Part shown: positions 17,431 to 28,149 of the stretch, in pieces | How positions within the stretch are numbered: the first letter of the stretch is position 1 | How the letters are laid out: each line of letters starts with the position of its first letter | Assembly: GCF_026967805.1 (NCBI RefSeq) | Contig: NZ_JAPVBG010000002.1 | Span: forward strand, 200,928 to 264,927 | Reading direction: 5' to 3' | DNA: 64,000 nucleotides | Origin: Blastococcus sp. VKM Ac-2987 | GTDB lineage: Bacteria; Actinomycetota; Actinomycetes; Mycobacteriales; Geodermatophilaceae | Program-made: the position numbers and the translations under genes | Notes under the pieces: generated by a model | What the model was told of the DNA's origin: nothing | Databases searched by the model: none | What the model saw: the letters and a program-made list of their open reading frames with translations, nothing else

Positions 17431-18224
17431 CGAGCGGGCCGGACGTCGGCGCGGGCGAGTTCCTCCGGGCCCACCGAGTCCAGCGCGTCGAGCCAGGCGG
17501 CGGCGAAGGTCCCCGGCCCCGCGGCGGTGCGGGCGGCCTGCTCCGCGGCCAGGGCGACGTGCGCGTGCGCCGCCACGGCGCCGGTCAGCGCGTCGCCGGT
17601 CGCGGCGACGTAGGCGGCGACCAGCGCGCCGAGCGCGCACCCGGCGCCGGTGGTGCGGGTCAGCAGGGGCGAGCCGCCGCCGACCCGCACGGTCCGGACG
17701 CCGTCGGTGAGCAGGTCCACCTCGCCGCTCACGGCCACGACGCCGCCGGTGCGCGCCGCCAGCTCGCCGGCCGCGGTCGCCGCGTCGTCGGCCCCGGCGG
17801 TGCTGTCCACCCCGCGCCCGCCTGCCCCGGCCCCCGCCAGGGCCATGACCTCCGAGGCGTTGCCGCGGACGACCGCGGGCGACAGCTCGACCAGCTCGGC
17901 GGCCAGCCGGGTGCGGTAGGCGAGGCCGCCGACGGCCACCGGGTCGAGCACCCACGGCGTGCCCGCCGCTCCGGCCGAGCGGGCGGCTCCCCGCATGGCC
18001 TCGGCGGTGCGCGCGTGCACCGTGCCCACGTTGACCAGGACGGCGGAGGCGACGGCGGCGAAGTCGCCGGCCTCCTCGGGCGCGTCCACCATCGCGGGGG
18101 CCGCGCCCACCGCGAGCAGGGCGTTGGCGGTGAACGTCTGCACGACCGTGTTGGTCAGGCAGTGCACCAGGGGTGCGTTCTCGGTCAGCGCCGTCCGGGC
18201 AGCGCTCAGGTCGATGGCTTCCAC
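17427..18224 (-). CDS. thiM: Hydroxyethylthiazole kinase
   Basis: 265 residues from a GTG. VHCLTNTVVQTFTANALLA near 20, GTPWVLDPVAVGGLAYR near 85 (ATP/thiazole side) and TRTTGAGCALGALVAAY near 190 (GAGC anion hole) mark the ThiM family. It phosphorylates the salvaged thiazole moiety. First gene of the thiM-E-D-tenA operon. Its RBS-like aagggatg lies at the 3' end of the TPP riboswitch, so ligand binding should hide it and lower translation. Confidence 0.95.
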   Translation of the reverse strand: MEAIDLSAARTALTENAPLVHCLTNTVVQTFTANALLAVGAAPAMVDAPEEAGDFAAVASAVLVNVGTVHARTAEAMRGAARSAGAAGTPWVLDPVAVGGLAYRTRLAAELVELSPAVVRGNASEVMALAGAGAGGRGVDSTAGADDAATAAGELAARTGGVVAVSGEVDLLTDGVRTVRVGGGSPLLTRTTGAGCALGALVAAYVAATGDALTGAVAAHAHVALAAEQAARTAAGPGTFAAAWLDALDSVGPEELARADVRPAR

Positions 18225-18230
18225 GCCGGT

Positions 18231-18308
18231 GACATCCCTTCGCCAGTGCGAACTGGAGCAGGTTCGACGGGTGTGATCTCAGTCCCCGGGCGGGACACCC
18301 CGTGCCAC
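18231..18308 (-). ncRNA. TPP riboswitch (THI element)
   Basis: Read on the minus strand: ggggtgtcccgcccgggg, then CTGAGA, then acccgtcgaACCTGCTCcag, and finally cactggcgAAGGGATG. These are the conserved CUGAGA, ACCUG-UC and GAAGGGA blocks of the TPP aptamer in the right order and spacing, directly before thiM. The last block overlaps the thiM RBS, which points to translational control. Confidence 0.93.
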
Positions 18309-18393
18309 GTACGGCCCGAACCTAACCCAGCCGGCGCCCGGCGTCACGGCGGAGGGGTCCCCGGCCCGCTGCGCGCCTGGACCGGCGGGTGGG

Positions 18394-20142
18394 TCACCCC
18401 TCGGTCAGGGCGGCGGCGGGCAGCCAGTCGGCGTCCAGCAGTTCGGCGATCTCCTGCAGCGACGAGGTGTCGGCACCGGCCGCCGAGCCGCTCACCGCCA
18501 GCCGCTCCACCATCACCCGGGCCACCTGCTCCTCCACCGTGTCGGCGGCGAACGCCACCCGCCACGGCGAGGTCCTCCCGTCCCGGTGCGTCCGGCCGGT
18601 CACCTGCCGGGCCTGGATGCCGGAGAACCGCGGCTGGTGGAACAGCCCCACCCGCGGGGTCTCCGACGCCGTCGCGCCGTCGGGCAGCAGCTCCCCGGCG
18701 TGCAGGCTGATCGACGCGGTGACGGTGAAGACGCAGACGGCGGCCTCGCCCCGCTGGAACCGCAGCCGTTCGGCCTCCACGTCGAACCGGTCGCGGCCGT
18801 AGATCCCGGCGACGGGGATGCCGGCGTCCAGCAGCGCCCCGCGGATCGGGTCGGCCGCGGTCTCGACGAACTCGACCGACACCGCCACCTGCCGCTCGGC
18901 CTCCACCTGGGCCTTGATCCAGTCGACGGTGGCCTGCACCCGGATCAGCCCGGCCTTCTGCCGGAAGCGCAGCAGCGCCGCCCGGCCGCGCGCCGCCTGC
19001 CGCCCGCGCCGGGCCAGCTGCATCTCGGCCCGGAACTCCGACCACTCCGCCTCGTACGACGCGCGCTCCGCCGGCGTCAGCAGCACCGGGGTGCCGGTGA
19101 CCGAGACCGGCCCCCACGGCGCCGGGCGGTGCAGCGTGGCCGGGGGGTCGGCCTGGGCCAGCCAGGTCTGCAGCCGGGCCAGGTCGGCCCGGCGCTCGTC
19201 GGCGTCCTCGGTCCATTGCCAGCCGTAGCGGCCACGTTCCACGTGGAACGTGTGCCGCTCCAGCGCCTTGGGGAGGTCCGCCCACTCCTTGATCGACTCG
19301 CCGTGCCGGGCAGCGAACTCCGGGGCCAGGTAGGGCAGTTCGAGCGGCGTGTGCGCCGGGGTCGCGGTGGCGGCGAGCACGTAGGGGGTGTCCTTGACCC
19401 GCGCGGCGCCGGAGACGGCCTTCCAGTGCTTCCAGCGCTGCGTCGTCGTGTGCCGCACCATGTGCGCCTCGTCGGCGACGACGACGTCGAACCGGAGCTT
19501 CGCCACCTTGCCCAGCCGGTCCCAGGTGGTGACGCACCAGCGCAGCCCGCCGTCGCCGAACCCGGCGATCGAGCGCGCCCAGTGCGGGATGGTGATGGCG
19601 GCCGGCCGGTCGGCGATGACCAGCACCGTGCGGACGTCGCGTTGCTCGGCGATCGCCTTCACCGCGAGGATCGCCGTCCCGGTCTTCCCGACGCCCGGGT
19701 CGTCGCCGAGCAGGAAGACCCGGCCCCCCGCCGCGGCGTGCGCCGCCACCACGTCGGCGCCGTCGCACTGCTGGTCGCGCGGGGTGAGCGGCCGGGCTTC
19801 GGGGAGCGGGCGGGGCGTGGAGTTCAGCTCGTCCTCGAGGAAGCGTTCCAGGCTGTAGGCGGGCGGGTCGTACGGCGCCAGCTCGGGCGGCAGCGCCCGG
19901 CCGACCCACACGTGGGCCTGCAGTCCCGCGTGCCAGACGGCGCCCGGCGCCGGCGCCCGGAACGGCACCGACAGCACCCACACCCGCTCCCCCGGCGCTG
20001 CGGTCGGCAGCTCGGGCGCGGTCTGCTTCGCCGCCGCCTTCCGCGGGGCGGGCTTCCGCGGCGCCGCCTTCGCCGTCGTCCGACGGGTGCGGGTGGTGCT
20101 GCTCGTGCGGCCGCTGCTCGCGCTCCGGCGTCGTCCTGGCAT
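18394..20142 (-). CDS. SNF2-like DEAD/DEAH helicase
   Basis: 582 residues. Basic, Ala/Lys/Arg/Thr-rich N-tail (about 1-50), then an uncharacterised region (VWVLSVPFRAPAPGAVWHAG). Superfamily 2 motifs: Walker A GDDPGVGKTG near 146, DEAH at 224-227 (VVADEAHMV), AATATP near 270, and motif VI QVTGRTHRDGR near 525. Helicase C-domain is compact. Proteins of this design remodel DNA or DNA-protein complexes; the specific role is unknown. A 16-bp parS-like palindrome lies inside the gene (19235-19250). No restriction, phage or defence partner is seen next to it, so it appears to stand alone. Confidence 0.8.
   Translation of the reverse strand: MPGRRRSASSGRTSSTTRTRRTTAKAAPRKPAPRKAAAKQTAPELPTAAPGERVWVLSVPFRAPAPGAVWHAGLQAHVWVGRALPPELAPYDPPAYSLERFLEDELNSTPRPLPEARPLTPRDQQCDGADVVAAHAAAGGRVFLLGDDPGVGKTGTAILAVKAIAEQRDVRTVLVIADRPAAITIPHWARSIAGFGDGGLRWCVTTWDRLGKVAKLRFDVVVADEAHMVRHTTTQRWKHWKAVSGAARVKDTPYVLAATATPAHTPLELPYLAPEFAARHGESIKEWADLPKALERHTFHVERGRYGWQWTEDADERRADLARLQTWLAQADPPATLHRPAPWGPVSVTGTPVLLTPAERASYEAEWSEFRAEMQLARRGRQAARGRAALLRFRQKAGLIRVQATVDWIKAQVEAERQVAVSVEFVETAADPIRGALLDAGIPVAGIYGRDRFDVEAERLRFQRGEAAVCVFTVTASISLHAGELLPDGATASETPRVGLFHQPRFSGIQARQVTGRTHRDGRTSPWRVAFAADTVEEQVARVMVERLAVSGSAAGADTSSLQEIAELLDADWLPAAALTEG
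19233..19252. other. 20-bp perfect palindrome, parS-like, inside the helicase gene
   Basis: CACGTTCCACGTGGAACGTG. The inner 16 bases (19235-19250) are identical to the intergenic palindrome at 37058-37073. GTTCCACGTGGAAC differs from the ParB site GTTTCACGTGAAAC by two symmetric changes. Confidence 0.5.
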
Positions 20143-20368
20143 CTGCGTCCCCCTCGTGGATCCCCCGGCACGGTAGAGGCGGGGGCCGACGGCGCCGCGC
20201 AGGCGCCGGGCACGCCGGGGCGGCGTCGTGCGCAGCTCCCTTCACCGGCCGGCCCGGATGCGGTAGACCGATCCCCGTCAGAAGCCGGTTCCGAGCGGGG
20301 GCGTCCGCCGCATGCCGGCCCGACGTCGACCGGACGCGTGGGCGGTCCCGTCCGCGCCGGAGGACCTG

Positions 20369-21616
20369 ATGTCCCGAGCTGCTCGTTGCCTTCTCGCCGT
20401 CCTCGTCGCGCTGGCGGGCGTGGTGCTGGTGCCGTCCGGCGCCTCGGCCGCGGAGCGGACGGTGACCTACACCGTGACCTCGCGCGGCGGGGTGTCCGCC
20501 GACCTCGGCCAGTTCGCCGCCGTCGCCCGCGAGGCGCTCACCGATCCGCGGGGGTGGAGCCTCGGGGGCACCCTGGCCTTCGAGCAGGTCGGGTCGGGCA
20601 GCGACTTCGACCTGATCCTGGCCTCGCCGTCGGTGATCGCGGCGGCGTCGCCCGGCTGCAGCGCCCAGTGGAGCTGCCGGGTGGGTCGCTCGGTGTACAT
20701 CAACGACGAGCGCTGGCGCTTCGGCACCGCCAGCTGGCCGCACTCGCTCGCGCTGTACCAGCGCTACGTGGTCCAGCACGAGGTCGGGCACTGGATCGGC
20801 ATCCCGCACACCGACTGCCCCACCCCCGGGCGCACCGCCTGGGTGATGCAGCAGCAGTCGATCTCCCTGCAGGGCTGCCGGGCGAACCTGTGGCCGGTCA
20901 TCGCCGAGCGCGAGCAGGCCGGGCAGCGGATGGGGGTGTCGGTCGGCTGGTCGGCGATCGAGGGGCGCTACCGGGCCCTCGGCCAGGACGGCGGGATGCT
21001 CGGGGTGCCGGTGGACTGGGAGCAATACTCCCCGGACGGCGTCGGCGCGTACCAGAACTTCGCCCGCCCGGCGACGATCTACTACAGCCCGGCGACCGGG
21101 GCACACGAGATCTACGGGGCCATCCGCGGGCACTACGGGTCGCTGGGCTACGAGCTCGGCCTGCTGGGCTACCCGACGACCGGGGAGCGCGGGTCGCCGG
21201 ACGGCGTCGGGCGCTACCAGAACTTCGCCCGCCCCGGGACCATCTACTTCACCCCGGCGACCGGGGCGCACGAGATCTACGGCGCCATCCGCGGGCACTA
21301 CGGGTCGCTGGCCTACGAGCTGGGCCCGCTGGGCTACCCGATCACCGGGGAGCGCAGCTCGCCCGACGGGGTCGGGCGCTACCAGAACTTCTCCCGGCCC
21401 GGCGGCGCCTCGATCTACTTCACGCCGGGCACCGGGGCGCACGAGGTGTACGGGCCGATCTGGTCCCGCTGGGGGGAGACCGGCTGGGAGCTGGGGCAGC
21501 TCGGCTACCCGGTGAGCGGCGTCTACGCCGTCGCGGGCGGCAGCCGGACCGACTTCCAGGGCGGGTACATCACGCTGGACGACGCCACCGGGCAGACCGA
21601 GGTCGTGTTCGGCTGA
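20369..21616 (+). CDS. Secreted DUF3152 zinc-protease-like protein with LGFP repeats
   Basis: 415 residues; ATG at 20369 chosen for its ggagga RBS and a following signal peptide (SRAARCLLAVLVALAGVVL, cut after ASA near 27). The DUF3152 domain spans about 28-195 with HEVGHWIGIPH (H137, E138, H141, H147), the zinc-binding pattern HExxHxxxxxH of metzincin-like peptidases. The C-terminal half holds at least three LGFP repeats of about 54 residues (GYPTTGERGSPDGVGRYQNF and so on), a module thought to bind the actinobacterial cell wall. A cell-wall-attached protease is inferred. The repeat copies are also nearly identical as DNA. Confidence 0.82.
   Translation: MSRAARCLLAVLVALAGVVLVPSGASAAERTVTYTVTSRGGVSADLGQFAAVAREALTDPRGWSLGGTLAFEQVGSGSDFDLILASPSVIAAASPGCSAQWSCRVGRSVYINDERWRFGTASWPHSLALYQRYVVQHEVGHWIGIPHTDCPTPGRTAWVMQQQSISLQGCRANLWPVIAEREQAGQRMGVSVGWSAIEGRYRALGQDGGMLGVPVDWEQYSPDGVGAYQNFARPATIYYSPATGAHEIYGAIRGHYGSLGYELGLLGYPTTGERGSPDGVGRYQNFARPGTIYFTPATGAHEIYGAIRGHYGSLAYELGPLGYPITGERSSPDGVGRYQNFSRPGGASIYFTPGTGAHEVYGPIWSRWGETGWELGQLGYPVSGVYAVAGGSRTDFQGGYITLDDATGQTEVVFG
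20995..21450 (+). repeat. Near-identical coding repeats of about 160 bp (LGFP)
   Basis: Three successive copies of a unit containing gtcgggcgctaccagaact and acgagatctacggcgccatc, encoding the LGFP repeats. High DNA identity suggests recent duplication. Confidence 0.7.
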
Positions 21617-21664
21617 GCACGGCCGGGAGACGCACGGCGCGCCCCGCTCTGGTGGAATCGCCCG

Positions 21665-22501
21665 GTGACGGAGAACCCCGACGAGACCCTGGCCGCCCGG
21701 ACGGTGGGTGAGGCCGGCCCGCGCGTCGTCTTCGTGCACGGCCTGTTCGGCCAGGGCAAGAACTGGACCACCATCGCCAAGGGGCTGGCCGGGGACCACC
21801 GGGTGACCCTGCTCGACCTGCCCAATCACGGCCACTCCCCGTGGACCGACCGCATCGACTACGTGGACATGGCCGAGATGGTCGCCGCGGAGCTGGCGCC
21901 CTACGGCGAACCGGTCACGCTGGTCGGGCACTCGATGGGCGGCAAGGTGGCGATGCAGCTGGCGCTGCGCCGGCCGGAGCTGCTGCGGGCCCTGGTGGTC
22001 GTGGACGTCGCCCCGGTCGAGTACCCGCTGCAGGGCGGCCGCACCGAGGACCCCGACGAGGAGGCGTCGCCGTTCGCCGCCTTCATCGCCGCGATGCGCG
22101 AGGTGGACCTGGAGTCGCTGGGCTCCCGCACCGAGGCCGACGCCGCCCTGCGCACCGCCGTCCCCAGCCGGATGGTGCGCAGCTTCCTGCTGCAGAGCCT
22201 GAGCCGGGAGGAGGAGGGCGACGGCTGGCACTGGCGGCTGAACCTCGAGCTCCTCCAGCGCGACCTCGGCGAGCTCCGGGGCTTCCCCGAGCCCCCGCCC
22301 GGTGCGACCTTCGACGGGCCGGTGCTGTGGCTCGCCGGGGCGAACTCGCACTACGTGCTCCCGGAGGACCGGCCGCAGATGGATGCGCTGTTCCCCGCCA
22401 CGCGGCTGGTGAAGGTGAAGAACGCCGGGCACTGGGTGCACTCCGAGCAGCCCGAGGTGTTCCTGGCGACGCTGCGCCGGTTCCTCGACGGGGTCGAGTG
22501 A
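21665..22501 (+). CDS. Alpha/beta hydrolase (YbfF/ABHD11-like esterase)
   Basis: 278 residues from a [17 protein letters not shown] near 21 (oxyanion loop), nucleophile elbow GHSMGG with S90, and [11 protein letters not shown] near 255 for the histidine give a full catalytic triad region; the acid is probably in the LAGANSHYV segment. The pattern HGLFGxxxNW and GHSMGGK is typical of YbfF/ABHD11 esterases that act on acyl esters. It is coupled to the next gene by GTGA overlap. Confidence 0.8.
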   Translation: MTENPDETLAARTVGEAGPRVVFVHGLFGQGKNWTTIAKGLAGDHRVTLLDLPNHGHSPWTDRIDYVDMAEMVAAELAPYGEPVTLVGHSMGGKVAMQLALRRPELLRALVVVDVAPVEYPLQGGRTEDPDEEASPFAAFIAAMREVDLESLGSRTEADAALRTAVPSRMVRSFLLQSLSREEEGDGWHWRLNLELLQRDLGELRGFPEPPPGATFDGPVLWLAGANSHYVLPEDRPQMDALFPATRLVKVKNAGHWVHSEQPEVFLATLRRFLDGVE

Positions 22502-22833
22502 CCGTCACCCGCTCGCTGCTGCTGTTCGCCCTCGCCGCGCTCGCCGAGATCGGCGGTGCCTGGCTGGTGTGGCAGGGCGTCCGCGAGCACCGCGGCTGGG
22601 CCTGGATCGGTGCCGGTGTGGTGGCGCTGGGCCTGTACGGCTTCGTCGCGACCCTGCAGCCGGACGCGCACTTCGGCCGCATCCTCGCCGCGTACGGCGG
22701 TGTCTTCGTCGCGGGCTCCCTGGCCTGGGGCATGGTCGTCGACGGGTTCCGGCCCGACCGGTACGACGTCGCCGGTGCGCTGCTCTGCCTGGTCGGCGTC
22801 GCGGTGATCATGTACGCCCCGCGCGGCGCGTAG
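22498..22833 (+). CDS. YnfA (UPF0060) family small membrane protein
   Basis: 111 residues with four transmembrane helices: [57 protein letters not shown], and [18 protein letters not shown]. The glutamate in the first helix (LAEIGG) and PDRYD before the last helix are conserved in YnfA proteins, which resemble small multidrug-resistance transporters. The substrate is unknown. GTG start overlaps the hydrolase stop. Confidence 0.85.
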   Translation: MTVTRSLLLFALAALAEIGGAWLVWQGVREHRGWAWIGAGVVALGLYGFVATLQPDAHFGRILAAYGGVFVAGSLAWGMVVDGFRPDRYDVAGALLCLVGVAVIMYAPRGA

Positions 22834-22859
22834 GTGGCAGCGGCGGTGCCGCCGGTGGG

Positions 22860-24073
22860 TCAGGGGCCGGCGCGGCTGAGGATCTCGGTGCCGTCCGGCC
22901 GATAGGTGTGCCAGCGAGCGGTCCCGGGATCCCGGCGGATGGTGAACCCGCCTTCGTGACAGCTCGTGTGGTGGCGTTCGCAGAGCAGCGCGCCGTTGTC
23001 GCAGCTCGTCGGCCCGCCGTGGGCCCAGTGGACGACATGGTGGACGTCGCACCACTCCGGCGGGGCATCGCAGCCGGCGAACACGCAGTGCTCGTCGCGG
23101 AGCTCGATCGCGCGGCGGATGCCCGCGCTCGAGCTCCGCTGTTCGCGGCCGACGTCGAGCGGCAGCCCGCTCGGGCCGGTGAGGATGCGGGACACGCCGG
23201 CATCGCAGGCCAGCCGCCGCGCCGTCTCCGGGTTGATCGGACCGGCCCACCCGAGCGCGCCACCCGCGAAGCCCGCAGCCCCTCGTTCGGCGCACGGTGC
23301 CATCAGGTCGATGGTGACCCGGACGTGCGGCCGTTCACCGCGAACCGTCGGTAGCCCTCCGCCGTCCAGGGCCCCGCGAGCCAGTGCGATGAGAGCGTCG
23401 CCCTGCCGTTCCCCGTGGGACCGGAGGTCGTCGGCCGGGCGGTCGCCGTTCATCAGTGCGGCCAGCGCCGTGTGCAGGTACTCGCCGCCGACGGCGTCGA
23501 GCTCCCCGCGCAGGTGCACCCGCCCGTCCAGGCCGGACGCCATGGTGAACCGGCGGCGGGTGTCGGCGGCGTCGTCCAGCGTGCCTCGGGATCCACGCCG
23601 GCGACCCACTGCGCGACCCCGCGCGCGGTCTCCTGAGGGCCCGTCGCCCGTGCCAGTCCGGCCAGGATGCGGTCGCTCTCCGCGAGCTCGATCCCCGCCA
23701 CGGCGGCCTTGGCGATCCGCCCGGGAGTCATGGCCTTCGTGATGACGCGGGCGTGCGTCGCAGTGATGTCGCCGGAGGCGAAAGCCACCGCGGTCTCCGG
23801 CAGGAGCTCGAGCCGCCGGCCGGTGGAGACCGTCGCCGTCGCCTGCTCGGGAGCCATCCGGCAGCTGCCGCGCAGCCATGCCTTCATGGACACTGCGCCG
23901 TCGTGTCGGTAGGCCTCGCGACGGTCGGCGGCCCGCACGGCCGACGTGAGCGCTGCGGCAACGCGGTTGGCCGTGGTGCTCAGCTCGCCGACGAGGTCGA
24001 GCAGCGTGTCGTCCGACAGCTCGTCGAGGTCGATCGCAGCCAGGTCGTCGAGGGCGGATCGCAGCTCTGACAT
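22860..24073 (-). pseudogene. DUF222-HNH endonuclease gene, frameshifted
   Basis: The gene starts in one frame (24073, MSELRSALDDLAAIDLDELS) and keeps the DUF222 domain up to GVAQWVAGVDPEA. It then continues in another frame as LDDAADTRRRFTMASGLDGR and ends with the HNH motif (WCDVHHVVHWAHGGP then CDNGALLCERHH). The shift falls near 23578-23587, where gaggcacgctgg seems to have lost one base relative to a family-like gaggcNacgctgg. Either half alone would be non-functional. These genes are multi-copy and often decayed in this group. A sequencing error is the alternative. Confidence 0.75.
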
Positions 24074-24563
24074 GCCCCCGCCCCTCCCGGCAGACCCCGA
24101 CCGACGCCCTGAGAGTAGAGCCGCGGTACGACAGAAACCGCAGGTCAGCGTCGAGAAGGACCCCCAAAGTGCAGGTTGGAGGTTGGGTTTCCGTCTGTGG
24201 CCCGACGCGCGCGGATGCAGCTCAACCGCCGCCCGGCGCGTGGCTGGAGGATGCCGCGCTGGAGGACCTGGACGACCTTCCGGCTCCTGGGGTCATCGCC
24301 CGGGGAAACGTCGACGACCTCATCGCCGCTCTCGCAGAGTTCGAGGCAGTTGCCGTCACCCCGAGGAAGCCGGCGTGCCGGCGTCCGTGGAGCACTGGCC
24401 GTCCTCCCCCTTTCCGTCGGCGTCAGCCGACCTCGGTCCCAACGACTCCCTCGTCAGGGTGGTCGTGCCAAGCGTCGCGTCTCACTGCCGTCGCTAACCG
24501 TCACGACGTGGGGGACCGCCCGGGGCCGACGTCGCTCCCGGATGCGCGCCCGGGAGCGAGCAG
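24074..24563. other. 490-bp gap, possible gene remnant
   Basis: No convincing gene. A short open segment at about 24240-24370 (+) reads AALEDLDDLPAPGVIARGNV then DDLIAALAEFEAV, which looks protein-like, but it has no start, no RBS and no intact domain. It may be the tail of a lost gene. The last bases before 24564 hold the RBS gggagcgag of the next gene. Confidence 0.35.
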
Positions 24564-24989
24564 ATGACATACCCCGCTCCTAGTGAGCCCGGCGCCGGCG
24601 ACCCGTACGGCAGGCTGGGCCCCGCGGCCTGGGGGCAGGAGCAGGCGCCCTACGGCGGCTACCCACCGGCCGGCGGTTACCACCGTCCCCCGCCGCCTCC
24701 AGTGACCGGGTTCCCAGGCCCGTACCGTCAGCCGATCGGCGGGTTTCCCTACGCCCCGCCACGGCGCACGAACGGCATGGCCATCGCCTCGATGGTGCTG
24801 GGCATCCTCTGGATCTACTGGATCGGCAGCATCCTGGCGCTCGTCTTCGGCTACACCGCGAAGAGCCAGATCCGGGAGCGCGGGGAGTCCGGGGGCGGCA
24901 TGGCGACGGCCGGCATCGTGCTGGGCTGGATCGGCGTGGGCTTCCTGGCTGTCGGGGTGATCTTCGGGGTGGCGTCCGCAGGCTCCTGA
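24564..24989 (+). CDS. DUF4190-type membrane protein
   Basis: 141 residues. Proline/glycine/tyrosine-rich cytoplasmic N-half (about 1-68), then a DUF4190 module with two transmembrane helices: NGMAIASMVLGILWIYWIGS near 70 and MATAGIVLGWIGVGFLAVGV near 112, joined by FGYTAKSQIRERGESGG. The family is common in actinobacteria and has no proven function. A similar design, Pro/Tyr-rich tail plus membrane segments, appears in the 28150-28812 gene. Confidence 0.85.
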   Translation: MTYPAPSEPGAGDPYGRLGPAAWGQEQAPYGGYPPAGGYHRPPPPPVTGFPGPYRQPIGGFPYAPPRRTNGMAIASMVLGILWIYWIGSILALVFGYTAKSQIRERGESGGGMATAGIVLGWIGVGFLAVGVIFGVASAGS

Positions 24990-25082
24990 GCCGCGGGCGC
25001 GGAGCGCCAGCATCGGCGCCCACGTGACCTGGTCGCACACGCGCTACTGGAGCCGGGACCCTTCCGCTGCCATCGTGGTGGC

Positions 25083-25940
25083 GTGCGGCAGGAGTCGGTG
25101 GTGCACCGCCCGCACCCCGCGCTGCGCCAGTACGTCGCCGCCGCCGTCGGCTACCGGCACGAGGGCCTGCCGCCCGGAGAGCACCTCGGTCTCCCGTCCC
25201 CCTGGCTGACCCTCATCCTTCCGCTGGACGAGCCGCTGGGCATGGCCGCCCATCCCGATCCGGCGCAGCCGCCCGGCCGGTACGACACAGTCGTCGGCGG
25301 GCTGCACACCCGGCCGGTCCGCATCGTCCACCCCGGTCGGCTGGCCGGGCTCCAGCTGTCCCTCACGCCGGCCGGTGCCCGGGCGCTGCTCGGCTGCCCG
25401 GCAGCTGCACTGGCGTCGCTCGACGTGCCGCTGGACGCCGTCCTCGGCCCGGCGGGGCGCGAGCTGGCCGACCGCGTCCGGGCGGCCGGCGGCTGGTCCG
25501 GGCGGTTCGCGGCGGTGGATGAGGTCCTGCTGCGGCAGCTGCGTCGGGATGACCCCGGCCCGCCGGCGGAGGTCGCCGAGGCGTGGCGGCTGACCACGGC
25601 GACCGGCGGTCGGCTGCGGGTGGCGGAGGTGGCCCGGCAGGTCGGCTGGTCGCCCCGGCACCTGGAGCAGCGGTTCCGCGCCGAGACCGGTCTCGCCCCC
25701 AAGGAGGCCGCGCGGGTCACCCGCTTCGACCGCGCCCGGCGTGCCCTGGCCTCCCGGGTAGCGGCCGGGCGCGCCCCCGACCTGGCGGCGCTGGCGGTGG
25801 CCGGCGGGTTCTCCGACCAGGCGCACCTCACCCGGGAGTGGCGGGCCTTCTCCGGCCTGCCGCCCACCCGCTGGCTCGCCGCGGAGTTCGGATTCGTGCA
25901 AGACACCGCCGCCGTCAGCACGGCACTGTCGACGCCATGA
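25083..25940 (+). CDS. AraC-family transcriptional regulator
   Basis: 285 residues at most; a GTG at 25101 with ggag six bases upstream may be the true start. The N-terminal sensor (HPALRQYVAAAVGYRHEG, GLQLSLTPAGARALLG) is of the DUF6597 type. The C-terminus has two helix-turn-helices: LRVAEVARQVGWSPRHLEQR and LAALAVAGGFSDQAHLTREW with FSGLPPTRW. It overlaps the VOC gene by ATGA, so it most likely regulates or works with that protein. Confidence 0.85.
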   Translation: MRQESVVHRPHPALRQYVAAAVGYRHEGLPPGEHLGLPSPWLTLILPLDEPLGMAAHPDPAQPPGRYDTVVGGLHTRPVRIVHPGRLAGLQLSLTPAGARALLGCPAAALASLDVPLDAVLGPAGRELADRVRAAGGWSGRFAAVDEVLLRQLRRDDPGPPAEVAEAWRLTTATGGRLRVAEVARQVGWSPRHLEQRFRAETGLAPKEAARVTRFDRARRALASRVAAGRAPDLAALAVAGGFSDQAHLTREWRAFSGLPPTRWLAAEFGFVQDTAAVSTALSTP

Positions 25941-26374
25941 CGACGACGCACCAGAGCGACCAGCAGCAGACGACGCCGGCCCCCACGGTCTGGCCGGCCT
26001 TCCGGGCCCGTGACGCGCGCGGGCTGATCCGCTTCCTCGTGGACGCCTTCGGGTTCGAGGAGACCGCCGTGTACGGCGAGGGCGACCGGGTCGACCACGC
26101 CCAGCTGTCCTGGCCCGAGGGCGGGGGCGTCATGTTCGGCTCGGTGCGGGACGACGGCGACGACGCGTGGCCGGCGCGGCCGGGCACCGCGGCCTGCTAC
26201 GTCGTGACCGCCGACCCCGACGCGGTGCACGCGCGCGCGGTCGCCGCGGGCGCGGAGGTCGTCCGGCCGCCCTCGACCACCGACTACGGCTCCCAGGAGT
26301 TCTCCGCCCGCGACCCGGAGGGCAACCTCTGGTCGTTCGGCACCTACCCGGGCGAGCCGCGCCGGGCCGGCTGA
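25937..26374 (+). CDS. VOC-family (glyoxalase/bleomycin-resistance fold) protein
   Basis: 145 residues with one VOC repeat pair: [20 protein letters not shown] near 18, [16 protein letters not shown] near 55, [20 protein letters not shown] near 90, and [16 protein letters not shown] at the end, where the metal-side glutamate/tryptophan motif is kept. Such proteins bind or modify small toxic molecules; the ligand is unknown. The ATG overlaps the stop of the AraC regulator gene. Confidence 0.85.
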   Translation: MTTTHQSDQQQTTPAPTVWPAFRARDARGLIRFLVDAFGFEETAVYGEGDRVDHAQLSWPEGGGVMFGSVRDDGDDAWPARPGTAACYVVTADPDAVHARAVAAGAEVVRPPSTTDYGSQEFSARDPEGNLWSFGTYPGEPRRAG

Positions 26375-26421
26375 TCCGTCAGATCTCGCGCGGACGCCGT
26401 CGGGGCGCCAAGATCAACCAC

Positions 26422-28056
<1,635 letters not shown>

Positions 28057-28149
28057 CCGGGGCGCGATCCGCGGCCGGTCCCGCTCGCGCGGGTGATCCC
28101 GCCCGCGTCGGCACCGATCCCGGCAGGTGCAGCGGGCAGACTGACGGCC

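Noticed and set aside
24176..24583. Small protein genes in the 24074-24563 gap
   Set aside because: Several overlapping frames exist but none has an RBS, a domain or protein-like composition beyond a short stretch.
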